A stretch of DNA of 64,000 bases from Eublepharis macularius (GCF_028583425.1 NC_072795.1:6719001-6783000); one strand, 5' to 3'. Positions 8,761-20,615 are shown, counted from the first letter of the stretch. Numbers and translations: made by a program. The notes: generated from the letters alone by a model not told the origin.

Positions 8761-10451
8761 TAAAGTTGCTGCCTGTTCATTCACTTGCTTTCAGCAGAAT
8801 TTGAACTCACGCCAGGCAGGATTGTTGATAGGCCGGGTTCTTCACTGGGTTTCTGATAAAAGTCAGCAAGAACGTGGAGCCTCCTGCTTTTTCTTTCCCT
8901 TGCGTTGTCCGCTGTGGCCACTTGCTCCCTATTCTGAGTTGCAGTGTTTTGTACGTTGTGGTCAAGTGTGTTGAACTAATGACTTCTGTGAGCATGAGGG
9001 ATAAGAGTCCCAGAACATGGGGGTCATGGGATGAGTTGGGGGGATTTTTGTGTAGATGGAAGACAGATTCCAATGCAGTATTCTGCAGTTAAATATGTAC
9101 CAAAACAAAGTCGACCTCTCAGTGCTGTCCTTTTAATCTCCTCCTTTTTGGATAACGTTTGTACTTTTTGTTGTGAAGGGTGTTAGGGTGTGAGCTGGGT
9201 TTTTTGAGGAGGCTTGAACAATAGTAATGGGAGGTGGTTGCTTCTCCTTAAGCCAGCACGCTTCTTGCTTGGGACAAAAACCTAAGTCCCAGATGACTTC
9301 CTTCACACCAGGACAACCTCTGTCAACCCTGGTGTTGGTTGGCAGAAGTGGGACACACAGAGAGCGGCACAGCAGGATTCGAGTCCAGCGGCGCCTTAGA
9401 GACCAACAAGATTTCCATAGTGTAAGCTTTTGAGAGCTCCGACTCTCAGAAGTTTGCACTCTGAAAATCTTGTTGGTCTCTAAGGTGCCGCTGGACTTGA
9501 ATCCGGCTGTGGTTCTGCAGACCAACTTGGATACCCACCTGAAACTATCCTCATCACAGACCAACTCGGATAACCACCTGAAACTATCCTCATCACAGCA
9601 TGTGAATCATGCTAAATTTAAGTCTAGTTCAGTATCCTGTTTCCAGTGACATCCATCTGGATGCTCAAAAGCAAAGCGCCTTCCTCCGTGTGTCGTTTCC
9701 ACATGTGGAGAGCAGATTTAGGAGGATAACAACTTGCAGTTTTTCCTCCTGATGCTTCAGTAAGGGCTCGTTGGGTCAGGAAGGACTCGGTCTTCCTTGC
9801 CTGCCTGCTTCACCCCACCTGTTCTCTTGTTCCCCAGGGACTTCCACATCTTTAAGCAGGATGTTGTGTAGGGTGGTGTCGTGCCCTGTATAATTTTCAT
9901 TTGGGAATAGTTTTGTTAATGTTTGGGTGTGATTGCTTTCGGGCTGGGAGGAGTTTCGTCACAATTGGCTAGATAGTGCGGCTTGCCTTCTTCCTAGCCT
10001 GATGTCCTTTCTTGAGAGATCGAGAAGAGGTTGGCTTTCTGAGGTGGTACCCTCTCCAGCACGTTCTCTCTCGGCTTGTTGAATCCTGAGGTTGATATTG
10101 TGTAGGCTGGTGAGTTGATAGACCTGTTGGAATGGGTGGCTGGGTGGCCATCGATCCCTTTTAGCTTATATGATTGCTTACTTGAAGCAGACTACCCACC
10201 CACATGTTGTTGCTGTTATGCAAACAACAGACTCATTGCCGGGTGATTTTAGACTTGTAGGGTGGTGGGGAATTAATTCTCTAACCCATAGGGTGCCTTC
10301 TTAGGTACTGCTGAATTCTATACACCTCTGCAACAAAAAACACGTGAAGCACAGTGGGTGTTGTGTTGTTTGGCAGAGAACCACCACACTACTTAAACAT
10401 TGTTACTGACCACCGATGGACTGCCACCTACTGTACATCTACTGTTCATCA
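8761..10451. other. Intron 1, mostly unannotated except the family P copy
   Basis: Outside 9371-9595 nothing was recognised. A near-duplicate 30-bp segment (CACCTGAAACTATCCTCATC) occurs twice, at about 9538 and 9578. Confidence 0.45.
9371..9595. repeat. Palindromic repeat family P, full copy
   Basis: The left arm is AGTCCAGCGGCGCCTTAGAG…ACCAACAAGATTT and the inverted right arm is AAATCTTGTTGGTCTCTAAG…GTGCCGCTGGACT. The spacer contains AAGCTTTTGAGAG. A short CTGTGGTTCTGCAGACCAAC tail follows. About fourteen full, half or diverged copies are in the window. They are probably a non-autonomous DNA element, but no constant target duplication was found. Confidence 0.75.
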
Positions 10452-10580
10452 TGCATCTAACGAAGAGAGCTGTGGCTCTCGGAAGCTTATGCTACAATAA
10501 AGTTGGTTAGTCTTAAAGGTGCTACTGGACTCTTTACTATTTTGCTTCTACAGACTAACACGGCTAACTCCTCTGGATCG
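10452..10580. repeat. Family P, right half
   Basis: ACGAAGAGAGCTGTGGCTCT is followed by AGCTTATGCTACAATAAAGT, TTAGTCTTAAAGGTGCTACT and the terminal CAGACTAACACGGCTAACTC. It is nearly identical to the right half of the copy at 15358. Confidence 0.7.
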
Positions 10581-10817
10581 CTGACGTACTATACAGAATG
10601 GAAAAGTTATAGAGCATTGTTTCAGAGGCCTTGGAGGCAATAGCAGATGTACAAAATGGCCTGGGGGTTACAGTGAGGGTTGGAGAAATGGGGTGGTGAT
10701 AGGTCATGGTGGCCATTCGTTCTTGCCTGGTCCATTTTTTCTTAGCTAGAATTCCAGGGTGTGTTTAAATCTCTCGAGGCATCTCTAGCCTAGGTGACAT
10801 GATCCCGAGTCTGCTTA

Positions 10818-10960
10818 TGAACATAAGACACGACCTGCTGGGTCAGATCGAAGGAAGTCAGTTCCACGTTCTTGCAGCTAGCAGATACTGCATCGCCTGC
10901 TGTTTACATTCTGCCTGCCCCTCTACAGTCCAGGAGAACAGAACTGGGCAGGATGGCTGT
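10818..10960 (-). mobile_element. CR1 3' fragment (minus), diverged
   Basis: GAACATAAGACACGACCTGC followed by GGGTCAGATCGAAGG matches the antisense CR1 3' terminus and its 'AGACC…CTGGATCAGACC' block. It is short and heavily mutated. Confidence 0.5.
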
Positions 10961-11140
10961 TCTGGATTACTATCCTAGCGAAAAGAGAAATGATTGTGGG
11001 ATCCTGAAAGGGCAGCCTCTTTCACCATTCATAGGCTGAAAGGGCATTATCTGTGTTATTTTGCAGGTAACATGCACAGTGTGGAGACTTGACGTCCAGA
11101 GGCAGTAAAACGCTGAATATCAGTGCCAAGTGGCAACCTT

Positions 11141-11247
11141 GGGAAGGTCTCGGCGTCTATGCCACCTTGTTGGCCCTCCATAGTAACTGGACTAGATGAA
11201 CTGCTAGTCTGATGATCCAGCAGGGCCCTTCTTATGTTCTTACGAGG
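11141..11247 (+). mobile_element. CR1 3' terminus (plus)
   Basis: ACTGGACTAGATGAACTGCT, TCTGATGATCCAGCAGGG and CCCTTCTTATGTTCTTACG form the sense CR1 3' end with its CTTATGTTCTTA terminus. Confidence 0.7.
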
Positions 11248-11762
11248 CTGTCCTTTCCCCGGTTGCTCTGAAAGCCAAACAAAGGATGGTAGACTGGTTT
11301 CTTTGGTTTCATGTCGGCCAATGCTGAGAGACGGTGGTGAGCAGGGTACCTCTTTTGACCTCTGTAGTTGTGCGAGGCTGCAGGGAGCCAGATTTTCCAC
11401 TCATCTCTTTGTGGTCTTTTAACCACTCCTGGGGCCGGGCCTGGCTTGTGTTTTGGTATTCGAGTCAGCCTGTGGGAAGAATTGGGGCCATGCAGACAAT
11501 TCCTTTTGATGCCAAATCAGGGCATCACCGCCACCCTCGCTTTACTGGGGGAGCCGCACAACTAAATGAGGGAGGCTACAACTTTCCTTCCGAGGAGTTT
11601 AGCCTCTTTGTACCACTGCTCCCTTTTTCCTTTTAGTTTCACCCTGCGTACGTCAAAGGTAGTTTGTAGGAATCCGCTGGCGCTGTCTTGTGCCTCCTGT
11701 GTGACGGAATATATTGCGTGCTATTGGCTTACAGATTGAAAATTTCTTTTTAATTCTCTTTA

Positions 11763-11978
11763 GCACAGTGGTTAAGTGGTTCGGCTGCGAATCAGTACTC
11801 TGCTGGTTCGAATCCCACTACCATCCTGAGTTTAGTAGGTGGCCTTGGGTCAGCCACTCCTCTCAGCCCCAACTCCCCAACTGTATTGTGGGGATAATAA
11901 TAACACTAACTTGTTCACTGCTCTGGGAGAGGCACTTATCTGTCTAGAAGAGCGGTATATAAGTGCAGTTATTATTAA
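11763..11978 (+). mobile_element. tRNA-derived SINE (type 2)
   Basis: An A-box-like GTGGTTAAGTGG and a B-box-like TGGTTCGAATCCC are followed by CTTGGGTCAGCCACTCCTCT, an AATAATAATAACACTAAC stretch and GAGCGGTATATAAGTGCAGT, ending in an (ATT)n tail. The same family occurs at 16204 and, interrupted, at 49366-50220. The anticodon arm is degraded, so it is not a tRNA gene. Confidence 0.85.
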
Positions 11979-13054
11979 ATGGCTTTTGCTATGAGTCCTT
12001 TTAGTGCAAATTCAGGAGACAGATTTACAAACAAAGGAAAGACACGAATGCCTTGTTCCCACCTCTTTATGCCTCCCTGGATCGAGATGGTAAGCTCCTT
12101 GGGGCAGGGGACTTTCTTGCTTTTGTGGCCCTGCAGCTTGACATGTGGTGTATATGTGTGCTGCCGATGACGGGCCCTGGTGATCTTCGTCACAGAAAGG
12201 CGAAGTTGCTCTGAACTTCAGAGAACGGACGGCAGCAGGAGTTTGCCACTTACGAGGGAATCTCCACCCTTCCTGTTGAAACCATTGTAAGCAGTTCAGA
12301 GGGGAAAAAAAGGCATGGTTATTTTTGGAGAGCCTGAGGGTGGACACGATCAGATTTTTTGTTTTCCTATGATGGCTCTGCTTTAGTTTGGCGGAGCTTT
12401 CCGAGAGGCAGAGGGAGTTGAAACGATGTGTGTGTGGCTGGGATGGAGGCATTTGGCCCCAACTCATCTCTCTCTTCCTCCCTCGCTGGAATATGTCCAG
12501 ATGTAACGTTCGGGTCATAAACTGGTCACTCCTGGATTACTTCTGCCGCACTTAAGATTGTAAGATTACGGGTCTATCTTCTGATATAATAATGTGAGAG
12601 AGAAGAGCTGATGTGCCCCCAGTTCTGCTCCTTTCTTGCCTAAACTAAGGAAGGCCTTGGAGGAACCCCCCCCCCAAAAAGTTTCCAGTCCTAAGTCTTT
12701 TCTAGTTTAACGATCTTACCTGTCAGGATTGGCAAAGAATCTGATCAGGGCTCAAGCCGTTCCCAAAACTTTGAAGAAAAGTGGTTAACAGGCATTCCAA
12801 GTGTGTCTGCTGCAGAGTGTGATGACATTCGTATAACCTCCATGATGGAAATGTGAAAATCCGGCTGGGAGGGGGTACACAGAGAATTGTGCTGAAGGAG
12901 TTTCAGGAGTGGAGGGGCTTGAAAGCCACGGAGGTGGGAGAGGGGTAGAAGAGCAGCCTCACCTGGCGGCTGTGATAGCAAAGTATGTGGAGAAGCAATG
13001 GGGGGGGGGATGTCTATAAAGTAAGCAGCCAGGACTTGGGCTTTTTATCCCTAG
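11979..13054. other. Intron 1, nothing recognised
   Basis: A 168-codon minus frame (12012-12518) has no recognisable motif or splice context. Poly-C and poly-G runs occur near 12667 and 13000. Confidence 0.45.
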
Positions 13055-13268
13055 TGGTGGTGGAGAGCGCCCACAAGTCATAGCCGACTTATGGTGACCG
13101 CTGGTGGGGTTTTCATGGCAAAAGGCTTACAGAGGTGGTTTGCCATTGCCTGCCTCTGCGACCCGATTTTCTTTGGACATCTTCCATCCGATTAGTAAGC
13201 AAGGCCGACCCTGCTTAGCTTCTGAGATCTGATGAGATCAGGCTCACCTGGGCTATCCAGGTCAGGGC
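13055..13268 (-). repeat. 5S rRNA-derived SINE (minus)
   Basis: In + orientation: AGTCATAGCCGACTTATGGT, GGTGGTTTGCCATTGCCTGC, then the antisense 5S-like part (GCCGACCCTGCTTAGCTTCT, GAGATCTGATGAGATCAGG). This is the best preserved 5S-like segment in the window. It lies only about 140 bp upstream of DIS3L2 exon 2. Confidence 0.85.
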
Positions 13269-13407
13269 TTTCTTCCCTAGTACATGAATTCTTTCCCAAC
13301 TCTTCCCTCTTTTAATGTTCTGAAGTAAGGAAGTAAAATAAACCTTTTGTCCTAGGCGCCCCCCCTCCCCCCAGCGGCATATTATCTTTCTGTTCCTCTG
13401 ATGACAG

Positions 13408-14102
13408 GTGATATTCCTGGATAATGGAACCTCAAGGGATTGCCCGAGGGCCCCCTGCCCATGCTCCCAAAGATGGCCCCGGCAAGCCTGCTGTCCCCCA
13501 GAAGAACGCTTACGCCCGGCTTGTGCAGAAGCACCACAGCGGAAGGTTCAGGTCCTATTTAAACCACATCGCTCAAAAGCTGCAGCTGGAAGAGAGCGCC
13601 CTCAACGACTTGGGTCCAGACGCCGAAGCCTCCTTGAAGAGCGGCCTGGTGAGGGAAGCTCTGTCAAGAAACGGGGTGCAGGCACAATGCCGCTCGCCGG
13701 ACGGGGGTCTGCAGCTGGGACCGGAGAACCCGAGAGAAAACAGAGAGCCCAGTTTTGCCAGGAGGCAGCCTCGGAAAAGAGATCCCAGCGCTGGCAAGGG
13801 AGAGGAGGATGAGGTAGTGGAAGAAGAGGATTTCACTCCTAATCGGCACGGCGATGCAGCTGTCTTGTCAAGTGTGAGGCAGGTATGGGGCAGCCAAGGG
13901 ATGTCACCCAGGCAGGACTTCTCTCCGCAGAAAACCTCCAGCTTTGAAGAGAAGAACAGAGAAGAGCCGTGGCGGAGCAGCCGGGAGCGTCCTGTTGTCA
14001 CGGGCAGAGCAGAGAGCTTCGCTTTGCCTGGGCAGTTCAGCACAGATTTGTCTGCGACGACTACCAGGAAGAGTGTTCACTTGTCTCCCAGCCAAACTCA
14101 GG
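13408..14102 (+). CDS. DIS3L2: DIS3L2 exon 2: start codon and novel N-terminal extension (partial CDS)
   Basis: The acceptor follows a pyrimidine-rich tract (…GATGACAG|GTGATA). ATG is at 13424 in good Kozak context (A at -3, G at +4), with an in-frame TGA at 13409-13411 that makes it the first usable start. It encodes 226 residues plus one base, ending at donor GG|GTGAGC (GT at 14103). Residues 27-60 are Lys/His/Leu-rich and could be helical. Residues 113-120 are basic (RRQPRKRD) and 127-136 acidic (EEDEVVEEED); the rest is Ser/Pro/Arg-rich and probably disordered. No known domain is recognised. The phase-1 end joins perfectly to the phase-1 acceptor at 38402, whose frame is open through to the conserved DIS3L2 N-terminus. 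This is non-repetitive, GC-rich, exon-like sequence. The human protein known to me begins about 262 residues further downstream, so this may be an alternative or lineage-specific N-terminus. The exon structure is seen; translation is inferred. Confidence 0.65.
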
Positions 14103-15357
14103 GTGAGCTTTTTAATATCTTCAGTAGTTATAATAGCTTGCAGGAATCTCAGCACCCATCTGGCCAGATAACCTGGTGGAATTGTTACCTGTTGTTGCTG
14201 GTGTCTCGGGAGCCTTGACTTGTCTTGATAATGAATAGCTGGGGGCTTGCTGGGGGCTTGGAAAGGAGGTGAAGCTGGGCTGCCCTTTGCTAGATTTGCA
14301 TGCTAACGTCTTGGGCTGAGTGAAAAATATCCAGATTTCCAAATGTGCTTTGCACCCAGATCCTTCGTTGCTTGCGCCGTACGTTTATGCACGTGGCAGT
14401 TTTCCAGCCCTGCCGATGTGTCTCTCCATTCACCCATGTGCCTGGGCCACGTTGCTGGCCTCTCTGCCACGGCTGTCTACTTGAGCTTGCCACAAATGCT
14501 GCGTGCTTGCGTGGGACCTGCTTGTTATTACAAGGTGGAGAATTCTTCTTTGTCAATAAGTACACACCCGGGCTGTGCCTGGCTTGCCCAGAGAGCAGAC
14601 GCTGCGGGGGCCAGTTCTGTGGGGGACAGTGAGCACCTAAACAGAGGGTGTTCTGCCTTCACTGTCCAAGTGCCCTGACTTGTCTAACCTCTTACTTTGT
14701 TACTTTGGCTGTGTCATGTTCTGGGCCGGCCATGCTTCTGCTTTATGGGAACTTGGAAGCAGTATGTAAGATCAGCGACATTTCCATGTGCCGAATCGGG
14801 AAGTCCCTAGTTGGAATCTTTCATCACTTAAGAATTCCCTAGGTGGCCTTGGACTAGCTCTTTTCTCTCGGGCTTGGCCTGTCCACAGTCTGCATTGCAA
14901 GGGTCATAGGAGCAACCTACCTGAACAGGTTGTCCATGGCAGGAAAGCAGAAGTGGCCACCTAAGTATCTACTATGGAGAGATGGAAATCTCCCTAGTCT
15001 CCTTTCTGGCCCTTTTGCTCGCTTAAGTGATACTCTGGTGAACGGGTCTCACTGAAGGCCTGATTCTGCATTAGTCTTTTTAGCATTGGAGCCTTTGGAC
15101 TGATCCGGCATCGGTGGAACCAGGGATACACATCCCAGCCTAACTGCTAGTGCTCACTGTATCCCTTGTTGTATTAATATGGCTCCTCTCTCTTGACTGC
15201 TTGATCTTTGCTGCATTAAATTTACATTTTGGTAGTCTATCCTGCATTGAGGAATGAAGGAGGTGTCATTGTAAATTATAGAAGTTTCCTCTTTTTTTAA
15301 AAAAAGTTTGTCTGCAGCTGCTTATTCCTTGAGCATTTTCACTTAAAAACAAAACAG
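14103..15357. other. Start of intron 2, nothing recognised
   Basis: Unique-looking. Frames of 90-110 codons at 14290-14678 overlap on both strands and lack known motifs. Confidence 0.45.
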
Positions 15358-15575
15358 TTGAAAAGACTAACCGACTTTATTGTAGCATAAGATTTTGAGA
15401 GCCACATTTCTCTTCGTCGGATGCATACATCTGACGAAGAGAGCTGTGGTTCTTGAAAGCTTATGCTACAATAAAGTTGGTTAGTCTTAAAGGTGCTACT
15501 GGACTCTTTTTGATTTTGCTACTACAGACTATTTTGCGTCTGCAGACTAACACGGCTAACTCCTCTGGATCTATG
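15358..15575. repeat. Family P, full palindromic copy
   Basis: The left arm is AAAGACTAACCGACTTTATT…GTAGCATAAG and the right arm CTTATGCTACAATAAAGTTG…GTTAGTCTT. The loop is CGTCGGATGCATACATCTGACG, itself palindromic. It ends with the recurring ACTAACACGGCTAACTCC. Confidence 0.8.
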
Positions 15576-15747
15576 ACCATGGAAAACAGTTGAAGATTGT
15601 TTAATCTAACAGTGGATGTGTGTGTATTCAAAAAGGTTTTTTACTCAGATAGGAGGGCTGTGTTGTAGGGAGGGGATCTCAGAGGCTCCACTAATGAGTT
15701 TGGAGCCATAGACCTCGCTACTATGTTGTATTGGATTCCTTCTAATG

Positions 15748-15900
15748 CTATGTCTTTGTGAACTTATATCTATTTACCCTATGGCATTGTTTATGGAAAT
15801 GTTGATATTAATTGTACTAATCTCACACTGTGTAATCCGCCTTGAGTCTCCGTGAGAAAGCTGGACTGTTCATGACATAAATAATAATAATAATAAATAC
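15748..15900 (+). repeat. 3' end of interspersed repeat family Q
   Basis: TGTGTAATCCGCCTTGAGTC and CCGTGAGAAAGCTGGACTG are followed by an (AAT)n run. The reverse complement of this end occurs at the left edges of the repeats at 52110 and 54350. The ending resembles LINE-type 3' tails, but no coding part is preserved here. Confidence 0.6.
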
Positions 15901-16142
15901 TACAGAATAGCTGCAACTTATACACATTCAGAAACGCTTACTATTTCGATATGGAGCTGCTGGGATGGAGGGATGGAAGAGAGGCTAGTTCATTCTGCCT
16001 CAGGCATTTTACTCTTGCTAGCCCATGGAGATGAAATAGAGACAGTGGATTACCAGGGCCAGAAACCTAAAGCTAGAAACTGATCCTGATAAATAGGGAC
16101 AATTAGAGCACTGATAGTTTCAGGGCGGCAGTAGAAGAGTAA

Positions 16143-16203
16143 CATTTAAGTCTAGTAGTACCTTCAAGACCAACAAAGAGTTTTCAGGGTATAAACTCTG
16201 AAA
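16143..16203. repeat. Family P fragment
   Basis: AAGTCTAGTAGTACCTTCAA, ACCAACAAAGAGTTTTCAGG and GTATAAACTCTGAAAG form part of the left arm. Confidence 0.5.
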
Positions 16204-16412
16204 GTGGTTAAGTGGCTGGGCTGCAAATCAGCACATTGCTAGTTTAACTCCCATGACTACCATGAACTCTGCACCTGGCCTTGGGTAAGCCACTCCTCTC
16301 AGCCCCAGCTCCCCAGCTGAATTGTGGGGATAATAATAACACTGACTTTGTTCACAGCTCTGAGTGTGGCAGTAATCTGTCCAGAAGGGCAGTATATAAG
16401 CACACTGGTCTT
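16204..16412 (+). mobile_element. tRNA-derived SINE (type 2)
   Basis: GTGGTTAAGTGGCTGGGCTG, CTTGGGTAAGCCACTCCTCT, GGGGATAATAATAACACTGA and GGGCAGTATATAAGCACACT match the copy at 11763. The B-box region is mutated (TAGTTTAACTCCC). Confidence 0.8.
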
Positions 16413-18423
16413 CAAGGTGCTACAGGACTCGAATCTTTCTCTTGGAGCACTGAGACAGCCTCACTCAAAAATAGGTCATATGGCCAGTAGTGATGCTGTA
16501 AGAATTGTGCTGGGTTGAGACTTTCCCCTTCTCCTGCACTGGGCAGCCAGTTGAGCTTGTTTGAGCCATTTAGAGTTGATTTGCTCTGCTGGTACTTTAA
16601 TGTGGATGAGGCCCCTTGTCTCCACCTGTCACACTGTAAACTGGATTGTAAGGATTAATAGAGGTGGTGGCGGCACTAAGGACCATTTAGTCTGTGGAAT
16701 AAGTTGTGACTGCCTTTTTCTGACAGAAACCCGGCCTGGAATGTTGGCTGAAATGTTATGGTTGCCTAGCAACAGCCACTGAGGGCATTTGGTTAAAACT
16801 ACATGTGTCCCTTGTTATCATTTTGGCAGTTTTTAAACTCCCCAATCTATTTTTTTTTTATATTTCAGATTTTTCTCCTAATTGGGGGCATTTTTCAGGT
16901 GTGTAGGAAGATCTGTTTTGTCTGTTCATGACTCCAGTCCCTGGATTTAAGTATCCAGAGATCAGGGCCACTCGCCTATTAGTATTTACGATTGTGGCAG
17001 GCTGTAAGATAGGAAATGGTTATGTATTGTGCACATTCAGTCTGCTGTGAACTATGGTCATTCTTTATGCTGCAGGTGTGAAGGGTGCCCTGCTGTGTAT
17101 TTCAGTTTATTTGCATGCTTAAAATCTCTCCGCAGAGGGGATTATTTAGAAAGCTTCAGAGCAGTCTAGACTTTTACTGTACAGAGATGGGGGAGCTGAT
17201 CTTTTCCCCTGGCAAAGCAAAGTTTTAGCTGTTGCATGATAAAAAGGGGAGACAAAAAAGTCAACGTCTGAAAAAAATGGAAAATAATATTTTGGTCATA
17301 TTTTTAAATATTTTAGTTACTGTAAGTATCCCTTAAAAATAAAGCTGAATTCTGTCTTCTGTCAAATACAGTAAAACCTTTGGGCGAAAATATGTGAATT
17401 TTCAGTCGAGTATAGTGCCATGATCCTTACCATGTACATGTAGGGAGCCAAACGATTTCCATAGTAAGGATTCTTCATTTCTCAGTTGCTTCTCTTGTCA
17501 GATACAAAGTCTGTAGTGCAAAAGATGCGTTGGCTTTGTGACCAGATGGAGTTGCGTTCCAAAAAACACTTTTGGATGCTGCAAAAGGCAACTAACTAGA
17601 GCCGGGGTCTCTAATGCAGTGCCCATAGGCACCACTGCAGCTGCCAGCACCTTTCTCCATGCCCACCGAGTGTTTTAAGAAAGCAAGAAAAGCCAGTTGG
17701 GGCTTTTGCCTAGCAAGGCTTCTGGGTGACCATAGGAGACTTGAGTGGCTGTGCAGATTTTAAAAAACAGTTGCATCAGCAGCAGCTGCCACCATAGCTC
17801 AAGGATCTGCACTGTGTGACTGAAGATAATAATAATAACAACAGTTATAACAACAACAACAATAATAAGGTAAGTTGCTGTGGCCATTTTTGGCTGATTC
17901 CCTCTACAACATAAAGAAATCCCTTGTAACTAAGTAAAAAAAATCAGTCGCGCTCAGATAACAACAATTCGATACATTCATTTCGGCAAAGCAAATTGAA
18001 ATATATTTCACAGATATGAATCTTATGTATGTGTAATGTGACATCATCCTCCCTATATTTCATAAAGTGACACGTGCATAATTGGAAATATATAATCTGG
18101 AACATTAAAGCAAAATTAAAACCTGTACAAAATGTTAGCTCTTATAAGTCTAAGCAGTACGATCCTAAAATGTTGTGTCTGATTCCCTCCTATGGCAGCC
18201 TTTTTGTGGCTGCGCCCAGCATGCTGTGTCAGAATTCAGGGGGCGCCCGCAGGCTCAGAATGGTTGGGGTCCCCTGGGCTGGAGGAAAAAGATGCGCTTT
18301 AATTGCTGTGAAGCAACTACTATGTGTGCATGTTTAGGAAGGGTAATAAATGGGAAGCTCAGTTTAAATCATCCTTTTTTCTTGGTGATTTCAATAGATG
18401 TCGCTTGATGATGTTAGAAAAGA
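16413..18423. other. Intron 2, mostly unique sequence
   Basis: It contains an (AAT/AAC)n run at about 17826-17870 and no recognised repeat ends or exons. A possible old element near 17600-17820 could not be bounded. Confidence 0.45.
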
Positions 18424-18646
18424 GCAAGAATCCAGTAGCACCTGTAAGACTAACAAAATTTGTGGCAGGGTATGAGTTTTTGTGAGTCACAGCTCACTTT
18501 TTTTTGAAAAGGCGAGCTGTGGGAGCTGTGACTTAAGAAAGCTCATACCTTGCCACAAATTTTTGTTAGTCTTACAGGTGCTACTGGATTTTTGCTCTTT
18601 TCTAGTGCTACAGACAGACTAACATGGCTACCCATCCTGATCTAGC
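18424..18646. repeat. Family P, full palindromic copy (variant)
   Basis: The left arm is AGCAAGAATCCAGTAGCACC…TGTAAGACTAACAAAATTTGTGG and the right arm is its near-perfect inverse ending TACTGGATTTTTGCTC. It ends with ACTAACATGGCTACCCATCC. Confidence 0.75.
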
Positions 18647-19395
18647 CTGATAACGAATAGCTAACTGAGAACGTGGTGTGTGTGGGGAGGCTGTTTGAAT
18701 ACTGCTGATGCTAAAAGTTTGTTTCCTGTAGGTGAGCCTAGCCACCTCTGCGCGGACATGTTGTGATTGCTGGCTGCTATTGCTTTTGTTGAAAGAGGGC
18801 AAAAGAGTTGCCTGTTGTGGTTTGCAGAACAGAGACCTAATAAACACTGACTGTAATTCAATGTTGCAAGATTGCACCCCTTCCAATCTGTTAGGGTGAG
18901 TAATGTGTCAGTTTATGTGAACTCTGCTCTTGCTGTCGAAGCCTGGGCCAGGAGATCTTACGTGCCCAGGATGGCAAACGTTTGTGAGTTTCTGCAGCAG
19001 GGTTGCGCAAAAACGTGCTGATCACATCCAGTTGTTGAACCGATAAACATTATAAATTACAACTCCTGGCCTTTTTTTAAGGAAACATCTTGGCGCGAAT
19101 GCCCCCAAACAGTCCTGTGATTGTTCGCGCTCGTCTTTTCTGATGGATCAGGTTTCTCTCCTGGAAGTGCTTGGGAAAAGTTAGCTAATTTGATTCAGTT
19201 GTGTTTTATCTGGCTGAGTGTGAAACAAACTTCTGCTGGGATCAATAGTGTCTTCCTAGGCTGTGAAGAGGGTGTTGACGTGAAGGCTCTATTTCCCGGA
19301 AAGTGTCTGGCCAGGAGTTTCCAAAGGCTCGTTGAAAGTGCTGATTCGTCCCTTAGATCAAGATGGGTAGCTTTGTTGGTATGTTTGTAGCAGTG
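18647..19395. other. Intron 2, nothing recognised
   Basis: No supported feature. Confidence 0.4.
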
Positions 19396-19521
19396 AAAAA
19401 GAGCAAGAGTCCAGTCGCACCTATAAGACTAACAAAATGTGCGGTAGGGTATGAGCTTTTGTGAATCACAGCTCACTTCTTCAGAACTCCTGAAGTTCTA
19501 CCGGACTCTTGCTCTTCTCTA
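19396..19521. repeat. Family P, shortened copy
   Basis: AAGAGCAAGAGTCCAGTCGC and AAGACTAACAAAATGTGCGG are followed by the truncated right arm CCGGACTCTTGCTCTTCTC. Confidence 0.65.
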
Positions 19522-19844
19522 ATTCTTCCCTTGTTAGCCTGTGCTGTTCTTGTGATGATTGTCTCAGTCCCGGTTGCCCTGTTTCCTTCTGAACCTGTTC
19601 ATGTGTGCTCAAGTGCAGTCGCATGAAGAATACAGCAGCGGGGGCACTTGGAGCTGCCATTGGGATGGACAGTTGCTTTGAGGGGTGGGAGGGAGCAGGA
19701 GGCGGATCACAGGGTTGCTTCTGCCTTGTGAAGGTGCTACTTCTTGCTTCAGATGTATCAGGCCTCACTCCCAGGTTCAGCCCTTGATGGTTTCAGGTCA
19801 AAGATCTCAGGTAGTAAAGCTAGAAAGATGGTGGAGAGAGACAC

Positions 19845-20268
19845 TGTCAGGTCTGTTGCCCACAGTCCCTCCATATTGTTACCCAGCTTAAGATATGTTG
19901 CAGTAGCCTCGTGCACCTGTTCCCTTGTTGCTTTCCAGATTCCAGGAGGGTCGAGCCCTTATCTCGGATGGCTCGCCGCAGCGGCCTTGGGACAGCTCCT
20001 TCCCCGTCCTGCTACTGATTATGTTCGGCTGGGAGAACCGGAGGGGTGGGGGGACATGTGGAAGGGTTGATATAATGTGTCCTGTACTCAGTGCGTCATT
20101 CTTAACAAGAGACCTGTGTACTTTACTTGCTTCTGTGTAACCTATGGACATATGTATGGCCAAGCCTATGATATCTCAATAAAGACCCATTTACTCAAGA
20201 GAGCTTGGATTCCTTGCTGCAAGGGTTGGGAGTCACCTTCAACGTATCCTGTCTTCCATAGACTGACA
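19845..20268 (+). mobile_element. Putative solo LTR of an endogenous retrovirus-like element
   Basis: The segment starts TGTCAG and ends CTGACA, the inverted TG…CA ends of an LTR. It carries AATAAA at 20178-20183, followed by GACCCATTTACTCAAGAGAGC and TTGGATTCCTTGCTGCAAG, a typical R/U5 arrangement. Length is 424 bp. No gag, pol or env sequence lies next to it, so it would be a solo LTR. Flanking 5-bp duplications are not clear (GACAC and GATGC), so boundaries are uncertain. The composition and poly(A) layout are the main support. Confidence 0.45.
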
Positions 20269-20304
20269 GATGCTGCCAGCCGCAAGACGATGTACACAAG
20301 TGTA

Positions 20305-20495
20305 CATGTACGCATGAAGCTGCCTTCTGTTGCATCAGACCCTTGGTTCCCTCAAGGTCAGTCTTGTCTCCTTTCTGAGGCAGCGGCTTTCCAGAGGCAG
20401 AGGCCTTTCACATCACCTACAGCTTGATCCTTTTAACTGGAGATGAACCAGGGACTTTGTGTACGCCGCCCAGATGCTCTTCCACTGCATCACAG
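20305..20495 (-). mobile_element. tRNA-derived SINE (type 1, minus)
   Basis: Antisense to the copies at 40459, 50223 and 62917: ATGAAGCTGCCTTCTGTTGC, CAGAGGCCTTTCACATCACC, GGAGATGAACCAGGGACTTT (degraded B box) and GATGCTCTTCCACTGCATCA (A box). Confidence 0.85.
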
Positions 20496-20615
20496 CCCTC
20501 CTGCAAATCCGTTGGTCTTTGTAGGCATCCTTACCTCCTTTACTCCTGCAATCTTTTCACCCTTTGATTCCCTGGTGTTCGGTGTGATACAAAGATTGAA
20601 AAGCTCTGTTTGCAG

